DNA of 64,000 nt from Dugong dugon (lineage: Eukaryota > Chordata > Mammalia > Sirenia > Dugongidae). The notes under the pieces were generated by a model. It did no database searches. It was given only the letters and a program-made list of their open reading frames with translations, and was not told where the DNA came from. Shown one piece after another: positions 29,801-36,866 of this stretch. The position numbers were made by a program, and so were the translations under genes. The first letter of the stretch is position 1; each line of letters starts with the position of its first letter. The DNA lies in assembly GCA_030035585.1 (NCBI GenBank), contig CM057461.1, positions 166,109,624 to 166,173,623 of the forward strand, in the 5' to 3' direction.

Positions 29801-31230
29801 CAACAAGTTAGTTGGTCGTTGCATATCTTTTTACACACACTATCATTTTCTATTTCCTCTTTCCTCTTTTCCCCCAGCATAGAACCGCATAGTCTAATAA
29901 TCATCTCTATGTCAAAATCTTTTTTTTTTTTTTTAATTAAGAACTAAACTGAAATGATTTGGTAGCCACAGACATAAGAAAAGACCTTTCTTATAACAGA
30001 TAATGTTACTCCTTCTAATGAGAAATGAAGGAAATGATCCCTATGAAGTTCTAGTAGCACTGAAAATAACAAAAAAAACCCCAAACCAGTTGCCATCAAG
30101 TTGATTCTGACTCATAGAGACCCTACAAGACAAAGCGTAACTGCCCCATAGGGTTTCCAAGGAATGCCTGGTGAATTCGAACTGCTGACCTTTTGGTTAG
30201 CAGCCGTAGCTCTTAACCACGATGCCACCAGGGTTTCCTGTACTGAAAATATTCTCCCAAAATTCAATATTAACAGATTATAGTCACAATAATATCTGCC
30301 TTTCAAAATGATCTAGCAATAATTATATAAGAGTTTATAGGTTTCAATTCCAGACTGCTACAGAAATAAAGAGAAAAACTGGTTCTTAAAGCTTTCACCT
30401 TTCTTTCCCATTAGTTAAAGAATCTCATACACAATTTTACGTAAAATTTCTTCCCAGAGGCATTATTTAAAGATGAATGAAACTAAGTTTTGTTCTAATG
30501 CTCTCTCTGTCATGAAGCTAAATTTATTTTAATAAACATAAGCATCTTCACATACTGAAGATAGTATATTAGCTAGGGCAGTAATACTGTATACCCTTCT
30601 ACTCTTAAAAAGTATCCTGGCTTAGAGGATAAGGTCATTCTTTTTTTTTAAAAATCCAAGGTCCAATAAAATAAAATAAAAAGGCTTTGCCACTGTTTAA
30701 AAATACAGCCTGGAATAAAATTTTGTCAGTATTCTGAAATCATGTAAGAGAAAATACTTGTGTGAGAGGAAATTATGTTATAAAATGTATTCAAATTTAC
30801 TTAGTTATGGGATTGGTTTTGCTAAACTTTAGACTTTAAAATTTTTTTAGCTAGCAAGCACAAATTTATGACAGGATGAACAGAATCTCTGTCACAAGTA
30901 TTTTTTTTAAAACTCCTTAAAATAACCACAGAAAAATATCTTGTGTCTAGAGTTACTATCCATTTACTTGTTAATGTTTTGAACATTTTTCCTTTCTGGC
31001 AGTATTTTTACATTTAATTTATGTCTATATCCTTATATCTACATATTAAAATTTTAGCACACAGTGATGACTTCAAATCCTCAACCAGTTTTTTAAGTAC
31101 TGTTTCTAACCTGAGTGAGTTTGTCTAGCTCCCCAAGCCAGGCTCCAAACATTTTGTCCAGGTCCTGATCTTCCTTGTCACTATCTTCTTCAGCACCATG
31201 GTCAATTTCTTCATCTGACAGTTGCTCCAT
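699..31230 (-). CDS. RAPH1: RAPH1 (lamellipodin), 5' coding part, four exons
   Basis: Partial gene model on the minus strand: join of 31230-31111, 27692-27587, 26772-26270 and 776-699, 269 codons with no stop. The translation matches lamellipodin as I know it: an acidic N-terminus, a talin-binding helix, a second helix beginning EALNQGETVDLDALMADL, a Ser/Thr-rich linker with HRRTASAGTVSDAEV, and a charged coiled coil. Lamellipodin is a cytoplasmic adaptor of the MRL family (with RIAM). It links Ras-family GTPases and PI(3,4)P2 to Ena/VASP and Scar/WAVE and promotes lamellipodium formation. The RA, PH and proline-rich Ena/VASP-binding regions are missing only because the window ends at base 1. 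Intron phases are 0, 1 and 0, and all splice sites are GT/AG. The paralogue APBB1IP (RIAM) is excluded by the sequence of the first two exons. The identification is from memory of the family, not from a search. Confidence 0.96.
3431..3586 (+). mobile_element. AfroSINE
   Basis: A tRNA-like head (cacggtggttaagggcttgg, ctgctaaccaaaagg) is followed by the body ggaaaccctatagggcagtt and the tail cgctatgagtcggaattgac, ending in a T-rich tract. A few bases between the two boxes are missing. Confidence 0.9.
4554..4735 (-). repeat. MIR (old tRNA-derived SINE), antisense
   Basis: The order tctcatttaatcctcaacaa, ttgtacagattaactcaggc, ccaagattacacagg is the antisense core and head of a mammalian-wide MIR. 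It is heavily diverged. Confidence 0.65.
4915..5160 (-). repeat. L2 LINE fragment, antisense
   Basis: The strings tatgtgctgggcttgg, ctgctctcatacagtttata and ggtcagggaagcccttta are the antisense 3' part of an L2 element. Non-coding; the 75-codon frame here is accidental. Confidence 0.65.
5940..6595 (+). repeat. L2 LINE fragments, sense
   Basis: Two L2 3' ends lie in series. The first ends at tagtaaatatttgttgaatg (about 6047). The second starts near ccttagcatggcttgaatga, passes through ctcctgcctacctctccaaa, and ends at ctcaataaatatttgttgga (about 6582). The overlapping short frames at 6108-6418 are L2 remnants, not genes. Confidence 0.8.
6600..7000 (-). repeat. Probable L2 fragment, antisense, very diverged
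   Basis: Scattered L2 antisense strings (aggaatgacatgag, taaacctgggtacctgggag) suggest an old copy following the sense copies. Boundaries are unclear. Confidence 0.4.
10815..11120 (-). repeat. L2 LINE fragment, antisense
   Basis: The strings acaggagatacaaaggtgac, ccctcacagagtttagagtc and tccagtagggagatac are the L2 antisense 3' part. Diverged and non-coding. Confidence 0.6.
12598..12925 (+). mobile_element. Non-autonomous hAT-type DNA transposon, MER58-like
   Basis: The element runs from caacactgtccaatggaaa to ggctacagtaaggacagcgcag. The ends form an imperfect terminal inverted repeat (cactgtcc / ggacagcg). Internal strings ttaatgagatagtttacatt and agccacatgtggctagtgg fit my memory of MER58. 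A possible degraded 8-bp target duplication (ctctgaag / cttggagg) has only 5 of 8 positions matching. It has no transposase. Confidence 0.65.
13620..14475 (+). repeat. L2 LINE fragment, sense
   Basis: A pyrimidine-rich block with degraded L2 ORF2 strings (atcatcaatgatctttaact near 14250) is followed by an L2 3' end (cagctcagtgcctaggcact, aaatatttatgggatgtatg). No frame survives. Confidence 0.6.
14670..14855 (+). repeat. Ancient L1 3' end
   Basis: The order caaatggttcagaaaaaaaa, tatatatagatagagaaatg, gcaaaatgttatgaatcag, tttgtattattctttcaact, ttcaaaataaaaagtttttt is the terminal 3' UTR of an old L1M-type element. A related copy is at 34960-35170. Confidence 0.75.
15350..15880 (+). mobile_element. 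5'-truncated L1, 3' UTR only, with exact target-site duplication
   Basis: A 531-bp insertion flanked by a perfect 15-bp duplication actttctcaggcccc at 15335-15349 and 15881-15895. It contains the lineage-specific L1 3' UTR with two related modules (each with atgagaaactattt ... tctgtaag) and ends in an A-rich tail after gaagtacaataaaa. There is no coding content; the truncation and A-tail are typical of target-primed reverse transcription. Confidence 0.92.
16133..16299 (-). mobile_element. AfroSINE with target-site duplication
   Basis: Reverse-complement AfroSINE: the tail side is (ttg)n then gagttggttccgactcatag, and the head side is ttttggttagcagccacgct. It is flanked by taccaaagt at 16124-16132 and 16300-16308. 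Confidence 0.92.
16503..16690 (+). repeat. MIR, sense
   Basis: The order acagcatgatggttaagaat, ttgggttcaagcccctgctc, gtaaaacggagataataata is the MIR head, box B region and core. Confidence 0.75.
16940..17370 (+). repeat. MIR, sense, split by an AfroSINE
   Basis: MIR strings (agcatggtattatgatatga, ctctgcctcagttcctttta, gtaaaatagggataatagta) run to 17089 and resume at 17278 after the SINE with acctattccacaagatataa. Confidence 0.7.
17090..17277 (+). mobile_element. AfroSINE, long variant, inside a MIR
   Basis: The head is gtggcacagtagttaactgc and the tail ggcacccaacaaca. It has the extra middle segment (aagacctggtgatctgcttc) that marks a longer subtype. It is flanked by agtacctatttca (17077-17089) and agtacctattcca (17278-17290), one mismatch in 13. 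Confidence 0.93.
17884..18096 (-). mobile_element. AfroSINE, long variant
   Basis: A (caaaaaa)n tail is followed by ctcgagttgattccgactca, then the long middle (aaggctgtaaatctctacag) and the head ttttggttagcagtcaagcg ending gccactagggctc. No clear target duplication. Confidence 0.9.
19043..19245 (-). mobile_element. AfroSINE, long variant
   Basis: Tail (ttg)n-gtgccactgagtcaactgcg, middle taggctgtaatctttacggg, head cattagcagctgaatgctta. An approximate duplication (actatcttt-like) flanks it. Confidence 0.9.
20400..20560 (+). mobile_element. AfroSINE with target-site duplication
   Basis: Head gtggtgcggtagttaagagc, body ggaaaccctatgaggcagtt, tail actgactcaacagcaatggg. Flanked by tatgagtaggaca (20387-20399) and tatgaataggata (20561-20573), two mismatches. 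Confidence 0.93.
20995..21414 (+). mobile_element. RTE (BovB-like) LINE, 3' end of the ORF and tail
   Basis: The conceptual translation from about 21119 reads LTYFGHVIRRDQSL, then DIMLGKVEGQ, GRPSMRW and DTVAA. This is the C-terminal region of RTE/BovB reverse-transcriptase polyproteins. It is preceded by frames corresponding to the conserved ...WTARRTN region, now carrying stops. The element ends in gctatgagtcggaactgact ... cctaacaacaaga, the same tail used by AfroSINEs. It is strongly 5'-truncated and cannot move on its own. Confidence 0.88.
21626..21829 (-). mobile_element. MER5A (hAT-Charlie non-autonomous transposon), antisense
   Basis: The order cagtgtttctcaactgtgga, ttctttgctatggagggctg, gatgtttagcagcacccctg, aaaaatgtctccagacactg is MER5A in reverse orientation. 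Confidence 0.88.
22066..22778. other. Unassigned sequence, possibly old LINE
   Basis: About 700 bp of less AT-rich sequence with no frame and no repeat family I can name. Strings such as ccacaggactcaagagacca look like decayed L1 5' or LTR sequence, but I cannot support a family. Confidence 0.3.
22779..22856 (-). mobile_element. RTE 3' tail fragment
   Basis: The string ttgttgttaggtgccgctga ... cccaatcctgcgccattctc is collinear with the start of the larger antisense RTE copy at 42420 (cccaatcctgtgccattctc). Only the terminal about 78 bp remain. Confidence 0.85.
22948..23165 (+). mobile_element. MER5A, sense
   Basis: The order gattctcaaatgggggtgat, gcagcaatgtctgggggcat, ttttggttgtcacaactcag, aagaattatggggcccaaaa, atggttgagaaactctgacc is a nearly complete MER5A. 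It is related to, and in opposite orientation from, the copy at 21626. Confidence 0.9.
23166..23751. other. Unassigned AT-rich sequence
   Basis: No recognised element and no frame of interest. It leads into the (TG)n repeat. Confidence 0.4.
23752..23816 (+). repeat. (TG)n microsatellite
   Basis: An uninterrupted dinucleotide run of 65 bp (about 32 units). It is likely length-polymorphic and able to adopt Z-DNA. Confidence 0.98.
24080..24240 (+). repeat. Unidentified repeat, copy 1
   Basis: The sequence resembles 25571-25730 over its whole length: cttccctgttttatttctgg, ctacagtcttatattacacc, ttgaatactggtatccttg, tttgctgggagaagggggac. I estimate 75-80% identity by eye. The 127-codon frame at 23924-24307 runs through it but matches nothing I know and is probably chance. 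A weaker echo (gattgaatactgagtccttg) follows at 24307-24327. Confidence 0.75.
24826..24984 (-). mobile_element. AfroSINE with exact target-site duplication
   Basis: Tail side aaacccgttgccgcagaggc, body gtagggtttccaaggagcag, head ctggttagcagctgagctct. Flanked by ttgtgctcca at 24816-24825 and 24985-24994. Confidence 0.93.
25426..25792 (-). repeat. MIR antisense, split by an unidentified repeat
   Basis: MIR antisense strings (gctccattttacttaggaga, aggtcccacaggcagtgaat) stop at about 25570. They resume at about 25731 with aactaagttttctgatttca and ttgctctttctaactacacc. Confidence 0.75.
25571..25730 (+). repeat. Unidentified repeat, copy 2, inserted in a MIR
   Basis: A block of about 160 bp similar to 24080-24240 that interrupts an otherwise continuous MIR. 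It therefore looks like an inserted element rather than a segmental duplication. A short cttg occurs at both junctions, but no convincing target duplication is visible. Confidence 0.72.
26270..26772 (-). CDS. RAPH1: RAPH1 third coding exon (residues 76-243), Ser-rich linker
   Basis: The 503-bp exon follows the acceptor ccattgcag and ends at ATTACTGAG before gtaaat. It encodes 168 codons counting the shared first codon. The first about 30 residues (LDALMADLCSIEQELSSIGS) resemble the second talin-binding helix known in the MRL family. The rest is low-complexity, polar and rich in Ser and Thr, with a SSSS run, a second short helix (SLDDITAQLEQASLSMDEAA) and a likely phosphosite cluster around HRRTASAGTVSD and SSMDSLD. 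It ends in GQPITE in phase 0. The frame continues 66 codons past the donor into the intron; I treat that as read-through, not a real exon end. Confidence 0.96.
26773..27586 (-). other. RAPH1 intron, 814 bp
   Basis: A short phase-1 intron with donor gtaaga at its high-coordinate end and acceptor ttgcag at its low-coordinate end. It is AT-rich and I recognise no repeat or other feature in it. Confidence 0.85.
27587..27692 (-). CDS. RAPH1: RAPH1 second coding exon (residues 41-75)
   Basis: The 106-bp exon is bounded by the acceptor ttaaag and the donor gtaaga. It encodes SLDSDKPVEPVKRSPLRQET then NMANFSYRFSIYNLN, plus the first G of the next codon (phase 1). The first residues complete the talin-binding helix begun in the preceding exon. 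The middle holds a basic KRSPLRQ patch with a possible proline-directed phosphosite; that role is inferred, not shown. The acceptor has a weak, purine-interrupted tract (cattctttttttaaag). The intron to the next exon is short, 814 bp. Confidence 0.95.
28495..28640. repeat. AT-rich block with a perfect 19-bp inverted repeat
   Basis: Alternating A/T-rich sequence. Arm aaatctatttaatactata at 28571-28589 is the exact reverse complement of 28621-28639, separated by 31 bases. It could extrude as a cruciform or fold as an RNA hairpin in the RAPH1 pre-mRNA. Confidence 0.9.
30069..30239 (-). mobile_element. AfroSINE with target-site duplication
   Basis: A-rich tail, then ccagttgccatcaagttgat, body catagggtttccaaggaatg, head ttttggttagcagccgtagc. 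Flanked by gcactgaaaata (30057-30068) and gtactgaaaata (30240-30251). Confidence 0.93.
31111..31230 (-). CDS. RAPH1: RAPH1 first coding exon (residues 1-40)
   Basis: The 120-bp exon starts with ATG (revcomp of 31228-31230) and ends at CTCACTCAG followed by gttaga. It encodes MEQLSDEEIDHGAEEDSDKE and continues to DKLTQ. The acidic stretch (residues 6-24) is followed by an amphipathic helix (LDKMFGAWLGELDKLTQ), which in MRL proteins is the first talin-binding site. That site continues into the next exon (SLDSD). The ATG immediately follows a pyrimidine-rich stretch ending in tttcag, so the start codon sits at the exon edge and the untranslated leader must be on an upstream exon. Position +4 is G, a reasonable initiation context. 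Confidence 0.96.
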
Positions 31231-31544
31231 CTGAAATACAGACACTTGTGTAGAATGAATGGTTACAGGTCACAAACCTAGAGGGTGGCAAAAAAAAAAA
31301 AATAAAATTGCATGGCACATGGCCAGAGTGCCTTATTTATTACTAATATCCTTCTGTCCCTTCAGTAACTCAAACTGAATTTGCTTTTGTATAATTAAAT
31401 ACAAAATAATTGCTTTTGTATAATAAAAATATTATCTACATAAAACCATGTGAAAACTCTTAGAATATAAGGGGGAGTCTGGAGCTGCCACTAGAGCATT
31501 TCTTTAGGTCTAGTAAGCTCAATGATCCAAAGAGGCAAGAACAC

Positions 31545-31980
31545 CTTTGATTTAATATTTATTGTATATCTATCTACTGTGTGCCAGATACTGGAGGAAC
31601 AGAGATAAAAGTGATAGCCTCTGTCCTCAAGGGATGTACAATCTAGTAGAGGACAGACAAGAAAACCAACAACGATGAAACACTGTGTTACATGCTAAAC
31701 AGAGACATGTTATGGGAGCAATGAAGAAGAGAGTAGTTTAACTCAGTTTTAGGAGGACAGATAAGAGGAGGTATTTCAGTAACGACCTGAAGAGTAAAAA
31801 AGGAGAAGAGTGTTTTAAGCAGAAGGACCAGCATGTGCGAGGGTATAAAGGTGTGAGAAAGTAAGACATGCTGAGAATTCTAAGGGCCTTAGCATGTCTG
31901 ATGCATAGAATGTGTGGTACAGACCTACGGAAAATGAGGCTGGAGGACAGGACTTTATCCTGTAGGCCATTGTTTTTCCA
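31545..31980 (-). repeat. L2 LINE fragment, antisense
   Basis: The order aatatttattgtatatctat, actgtgtgccagatactgga, ctgtcctcaagggatgtaca, aagcagaaggaccagcatgt, aggactttatcctgtaggcc is the L2 antisense 3' portion. Confidence 0.75.
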
Positions 31981-32037
31981 GATGTGGTCTGTTGATGACC
32001 TGCATCAGTTTTAAAATGGCCTGCCCAAGATCTAAAC

Positions 32038-32210
32038 AAAAAAAAAAAAAACCAAACCTGTTGCCGTTGAGTTGGTTCCAACTCATGGCAACCCTATAAG
32101 ACAGAGTAGAACTGCCCCACAGAGTTTCCAAGGAGTGGCTGGTGGATTCAAACTGTCTACCTTTTGGTTAGCAGCTGAGCTCTTAACCACTGTACCACCA
32201 GGGCTCCAGA
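32038..32210 (-). mobile_element. AfroSINE
   Basis: Poly-A, then acctgttgccgttgagttgg, body cagagtttccaaggagtggc, head ttttggttagcagctgagct. Flanked by similar caagatcta / caagaccta. First of three same-strand copies. Confidence 0.93.
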
Positions 32211-32373
32211 CAAGACCTACCAAATATTAATTTCAAGAGGATGAGACATTTTTAACAAGTCTCCCCAGGTACTGCTTATGTCCACTAAAGTTTGACAATC
32301 ATTGCTGTGATGCATTATAATTATTTGGAGGACTTGTTAGGTAAAGCAGTTTTGCCTAACCACAATTTAGTTA

Positions 32374-32580
32374 AAGTTGTTGTTGTGTGCCCTCGAGTCA
32401 ATTCCGACTCACAGTGATCCTATATGACAGAGTAGAACTGCCCCATAGGGTTTCCTAGGCAGAAATCTTCTATGGAAGCAGATTGTCAGGTCTTTTCTCC
32501 TGTGGTTCTGCTGGTGGGTTCCAAACCTCAACCTTTTGGTTAGCAGCTGACTGACTAACCATTATGCCACCGGGGTTCCT
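32374..32580 (-). mobile_element. AfroSINE, long variant
   Basis: Tail (ttg)n-gtgccctcgagtcaattcc, long middle (taggcagaaatcttctatgg), head ttttggttagcagctgactg. Second in the cluster. Confidence 0.93.
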
Positions 32581-32592
32581 AACCTAGAAAGA

Positions 32593-32765
32593 AACCAAAC
32601 TCAACCAAACTCACTGCCATCGAGTCAATTCCGACTCATAACAACCCTACAGGACAGAGTAGAACTGCCCCACAGAGTTTCCAAGAAGTGCCTGGTGGAT
32701 TCAAACTGCCGACCTTTTAAAGGTTAGCAGCCATAGCTCTTAACTACTAGGCCACCAGGGTTTCC
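32593..32765 (-). mobile_element. AfroSINE with exact target-site duplication
   Basis: Third in the cluster. Tail ccaaactcactgccatcgag, body cagagtttccaagaagtgcc, head with a small duplication (ccttttaaaggttagcagcc). Flanked by aacctagaaaga at 32581-32592 and 32766-32777. Confidence 0.95.
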
Positions 32766-34174
32766 AACCTAGAAAGAGTACTCCCTAAATCTGTAAAGAA
32801 ATTAGGTAGCATCAGGATCTCTAGATTAACATACCCCAATTATTCCTCTTGTATTACCATCGTTCCATGCTTCTTTTCATAGTTATTCATTTAGAAATTG
32901 TAGTTCTCTATCTCCAGTTACGGTTAAGTAGATCCCTCACAAAAAATGGTTTTTAAAAAATACCTCCTAATCTGATAAATAATTCTAAAGAAAAACAGGC
33001 ACTAGAGAAGGGAGGAGGAGAGCAGACTTCCAGGTTCAAGGAGTGCCCCCAACTGTGCAAGATACAGCTGTTGCAAAATAAAAGCAAGAGGAAGGAAACC
33101 TGTATCAGACAAAACAAACAATAAGAAAAAAAACTCTGTTAAATTTAGTTAGGGCACAAAAAGAGGAAGAGGGACCATAAAAATGAGGAGGGAGGAAGTC
33201 AGAGCACAGAAGAAAATGGAGAGAAGTAGGACACAGCATAATGTAAAATGAATGGGGCATGGGGCAGTATATTGATTCCTATAACTACGTTATTTTAACC
33301 CAGGACCTTACTTCTGCTGTGAATGAAATGGTATCATTTGTAAACTGCCAAAATGGAAATAAAAAATTTAATAAATCAACAGCCTTAAAAAGTTTAAAAA
33401 TGAATTTGCATGAGTTCTTTATGGAATCAAGATACTAACCACATGTATGTGTATAGCAACTCTTTCCTCAGGTTTTGTCTTTTAATTTTGTTGGATGGTC
33501 TTTTTAAACTTTTTTTTTTTAAGGTACTGCAAAGTTTTACTCTAAGTTATCAAACATATAAATTCTTTTCCTGGTGAATTTTCTACTGCTTTACATTTCT
33601 CCATCCAGAAATTAGATAAACTTCATGCAAATTATGTTAGTTTATTTTATTCATTCTTTTACATAGTTACTACATTTTACATAGGTAGCTTAGTTTGGCA
33701 TATAATGTGAGGGTAAGAATATAAATTTCTTTCTCCCCAAATTTTGAATCTTCCACCACTCACAATGTTTCCATTATTCATATATTTATGTTCTATATAT
33801 ACACCAGGTTCTCTTTCTGAGGATTCTTTTCCACTGTGTGCCTATTCTTAAATAAAAATCATTTTATAGTTTCTGTTCTTATTTTATAAAGCAGATGAGT
33901 TAAAGAAAAATAAATAAAGGTTGCTTTTTGTATATATATCACTGAAGTTTTCTCCATAGGTTACTAGTTCTCAAAGAAAAGGCCCCAAGTTCTATTTAGG
34001 GTCCAACACTTCAAAACACTTTCCTACAAACAGCACTATGCTATGTACTGTGTGAAATACAAAGATACCTTCTATGACATCAAAGAACATTAATCCTAAC
34101 TGTGGAAGAGATGGTAAACATAGAAGTATCTCAATAGACAAATTCTCTAGAAACAAAGTTCCTTTTGTAGGCCT

Positions 34175-34677
34175 GGGCATGAAGCAAGTTTAAAAGATAT
34201 CACTTCGAGGACTAACGTGCGCCTGACCCAAGCCATGGTATTTTCAATCACCTCATATGCATGTGAAAGCTGGACAATGAATAAGGAAGACTGAAGAATT
34301 GATGCCTTTGAATTACGGTGTTGGCGAATAATACTGAATATATCACGGACTGCCAGAAGAACAAACAAATCTGCCTTGGAAGAAGTACAGCCAGAATGCT
34401 CCTTAGAATCAAGGATGGCGAGACTTTGTCTCACATACTTTGGGCATGTTCTCAGGAGGGACCAGTCCCTGGAGAAGGACATCATGCTTCGTAAGGTAGA
34501 GGGTCACCAAAAGAGAGGAAGTTCCTCAGCAAGATGGACTGACACAGTCGCTGCAACAATGGCCTCAAACACAGCAGTGATTGTGAGGATGGTGCAGGAC
34601 CAGGCAGTGTTTCATTCTGTTGTACACAGGGTCACTATGAATTGGAACTGACTCAATGGCACTTAGCAACAACAACA
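34175..34677 (+). mobile_element. RTE (BovB-like) LINE, 3' part of the ORF and tail
   Basis: Same region as 20995-21414 but starting further upstream (aaaagatatcacttcgagga). A 91-codon open frame at 34376-34651 reads LTYFGHVLRRDQSLEKDIML, then KVEGH and DTVAA. It ends cactatgaattggaactgac ... gcacttagcaacaacaaca. It is 5'-truncated and non-functional. Confidence 0.88.
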
Positions 34678-34689
34678 ACATAGCCTCCT

Positions 34690-34895
34690 CAGGAGTTCTT
34701 GTGTGGCGTAAAAGGTTAAGAGCTCAACTACTAGCCGAAAGGCTGGCAGTTCTAACCCACCCAAAGGTACCTGGGAAGGCAGGCCTGGTGATCTGCTTCC
34801 AAAAGGTCACAGCCTTGAAAATCCCATGGGGCAGTTCTACTTTGCACACATGGGGTTACCATGAATCAACTCGACTGTAGCTAACAACAACTGCG
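34690..34895 (+). mobile_element. AfroSINE, long variant, diverged
   Basis: Head gtggcgtaaaaggttaagag, middle aggcctggtgatctgcttcc, tail gtagctaacaacaact. The last segment is very close to the RTE tail of the element that ends just before it. Confidence 0.85.
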
Positions 34896-34959
34896 GTTAT
34901 GTAAGAGAATGTCTTTGTTCTTAGGAAATACACACTAAACAATTTATAAGGGACAAAAT

Positions 34960-35170
34960 GTCTGCACCTTATTGTCAAATGGCTCAGGAAAAAAAAGTGT
35001 GTGTTTATGTATGTATATATGTGTGTGTGTGGGTGTACAGGGCGGAAGAATGAAAACTGAGCAAAGTATAAATCATAGGTGAATCTGAGTAAAGGATATA
35101 TGGGAGTTCTTTGTACTCATAACTTTTCTGTAAGTCTGAAATTACTGTATATCAAAATAAGTTGAGGAAG
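34960..35170 (+). repeat. Ancient L1 3' end with embedded TA/TG-rich tract
   Basis: The order tgtcaaatggctcaggaaaa, gtatgtatatatgtgtgtgt, ggatatatgggagttctttg, tgtatatcaaaataagttga matches the L1 3' terminus also seen at 14670-14855. Confidence 0.7.
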
Positions 35171-35805
35171 AAAGAAAAGGAGGGAGGGGAAAGAGATAAA
35201 GAAAAGAAAAAACAGCCTCTGCCTTCAGGGAGCTTCTAGTTTAGAATAACAGAGCCTGTCAACAAACAGATCATTTAAAATTCAGAAATAAAACTACGGA
35301 AAAAAAAAGTTACCTTACTTAGGCTTCAAATAGAGTCTTGAAACATTTTTTTACCAAATATAATATGCTTTTTAATCTAAGGACATTGAAAAACAATTGT
35401 ATATTTCTTCAGTACGTAGTTTTATTGTGTGTGTATATGTTACCTTTCCTAAATTTGCCTGGCTTACTAAATTAACTTTTTAGCTTATTTTGGTCATAAT
35501 AAAATTGGTTTTACTTAATGCAAATAGAATTTTAACATCTTAGAAAAGTAATTATTCATCAGACAATTCTTTCACAAGGGTGAAAGATAATTATTTCTAA
35601 TCTTCAGATGAAGAAATCAAGTAACTAAGTTTTTTTTTTTTAAGTTGGTTAATGTCACAAGTAAATCAAGATGAAATCAGAATTCAGTTACAAATGAAAG
35701 GCTAGTATGTAACCAAATAGAAAGGCTTAAACTAAATACAGATTTCAACTGGGTTTTTTTTAAAAGGTACTTTGGTTTTGAAAATGTAACTAAATGTGAG
35801 AAAGG

Positions 35806-36305
35806 TGTCTTAGTCATCTAGTGCTGCTATAACAGAAATACCACAAGCGGATGGTTTTAATGAAGAGAAGTTTATTTCCTCAACAGTCAAAGTAGGCTAA
35901 AAGTCCAATTCAGGGCGTCAGCTCCAGGGGAAGGCTTTTTCTCTCTGACAGCCTTCTTCTCTTCAGTGTTCCCCTGGACTAGGAGCTTCCCTGCGCAGGG
36001 ACCCCGGTCCAAAGGACGTGTTCTGTTCCCAGCACTGCTTTCTTGATGGTATGAGGTCTCCAACTCTCTGCTTGCTTCCCTTTCCTTTTATCTCTTGAGA
36101 GTTAAAGGTGGTGCAGGCCACACCCCAGGGAAACTCCCTTTACAATGGATGTGACCTGGGTGAAGGTGGTGTTACATTCCCATCCTAATCCTCTTTGACA
36201 AGAAATTACAATCACAAAATGGAGGCCAACCACACAATTCTGAGAATCATGGCCCAGCCAAATTGGTACACACATTTTTGGGGGGACATAATTCAAACCA
36301 TGACA
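35806..36305 (-). mobile_element. Solo LTR of the MaLR type, complete
   Basis: A 500-bp element beginning tgtcttagtcatctagtgct and ending ggggggacataattcaaacc-atgaca, so it has TG...CA ends. It is flanked by a perfect 5-bp target duplication aaagg (35801-35805 and 36306-36310). The ends fit the MLT1/MST group (the reverse complement starts TGTCATGGTTTGAATTATGT). It has no internal gag or pol, hence a recombination-derived solo LTR. The small frames inside are not genes. Confidence 0.9.
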
Positions 36306-36759
36306 AAAGGGAATAAAACAGTAAAACATTTGTACCTTGCATTATTCATTAACATATTCCTTGACCTCTTGCCAATCCAGAGATACTAAATACTGGAGTT
36401 GATCAAATATTCCCTACCCAACAAAGCTTTCAGATAATGTCTTGCTTTCTGTTTCCTTTCTCTCATAAATGTAAAATTCCTATGAAAGACATTTTAAAAC
36501 TCATTATTGGTAGAAGATATATTCAATACCGTCCTCCATACAATCAACTACCCTATTAAAATAAAATTCACATTACTAAACTGTAATTATCACATAGCAT
36601 TCATCAACGTCAGTGCCAGCAGGCTCAACTATTTTTCTGACTCCATGCCCTCTTTTTTATTTCTATGACCACTATCTTGGTTCAGATCCACACTTCACCT
36701 TCCTCAGGTTATTCCAGCAACTTCCTGACTTTTTTTTTTTTTAATGAAGAAAAAATTAT

Positions 36760-36855
36760 TATTTATGAAGTAGTGGAAAGAGCACTGGGCTGGACCTACG
36801 GAGGTCTGGGTTCAAATCTGTTTGTCTTTACTAGTTGAGTGATCCTGGCCACTGT
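36760..36855 (+). repeat. MIR 5' part
   Basis: The order agtggaaagagcactgggct, ggtctgggttcaaatctg and ttgagtgatcctggcc is MIR, cut off by the following L1. Confidence 0.7.
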
Positions 36856-36866
36856 ACTTTATTTAT

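Larger units (their letters stand above)
27693..31110 (-). other. RAPH1 intron, 3.4 kb
   Basis: The phase-0 intron between the first two coding exons, with donor gttaga and acceptor ttaaag. It contains one AfroSINE (30069-30239) and an AT-rich block with a perfect inverted repeat (28571-28639). The remainder (27700-28490, 28650-30050, 30260-31100) is unremarkable AT-rich sequence with homopolymer runs. Confidence 0.85.

Noticed and set aside
35806-36305. A complete endogenous retrovirus
   Set aside because: Only one LTR is present, with target duplication directly on both sides. No gag, pol or env sequence.
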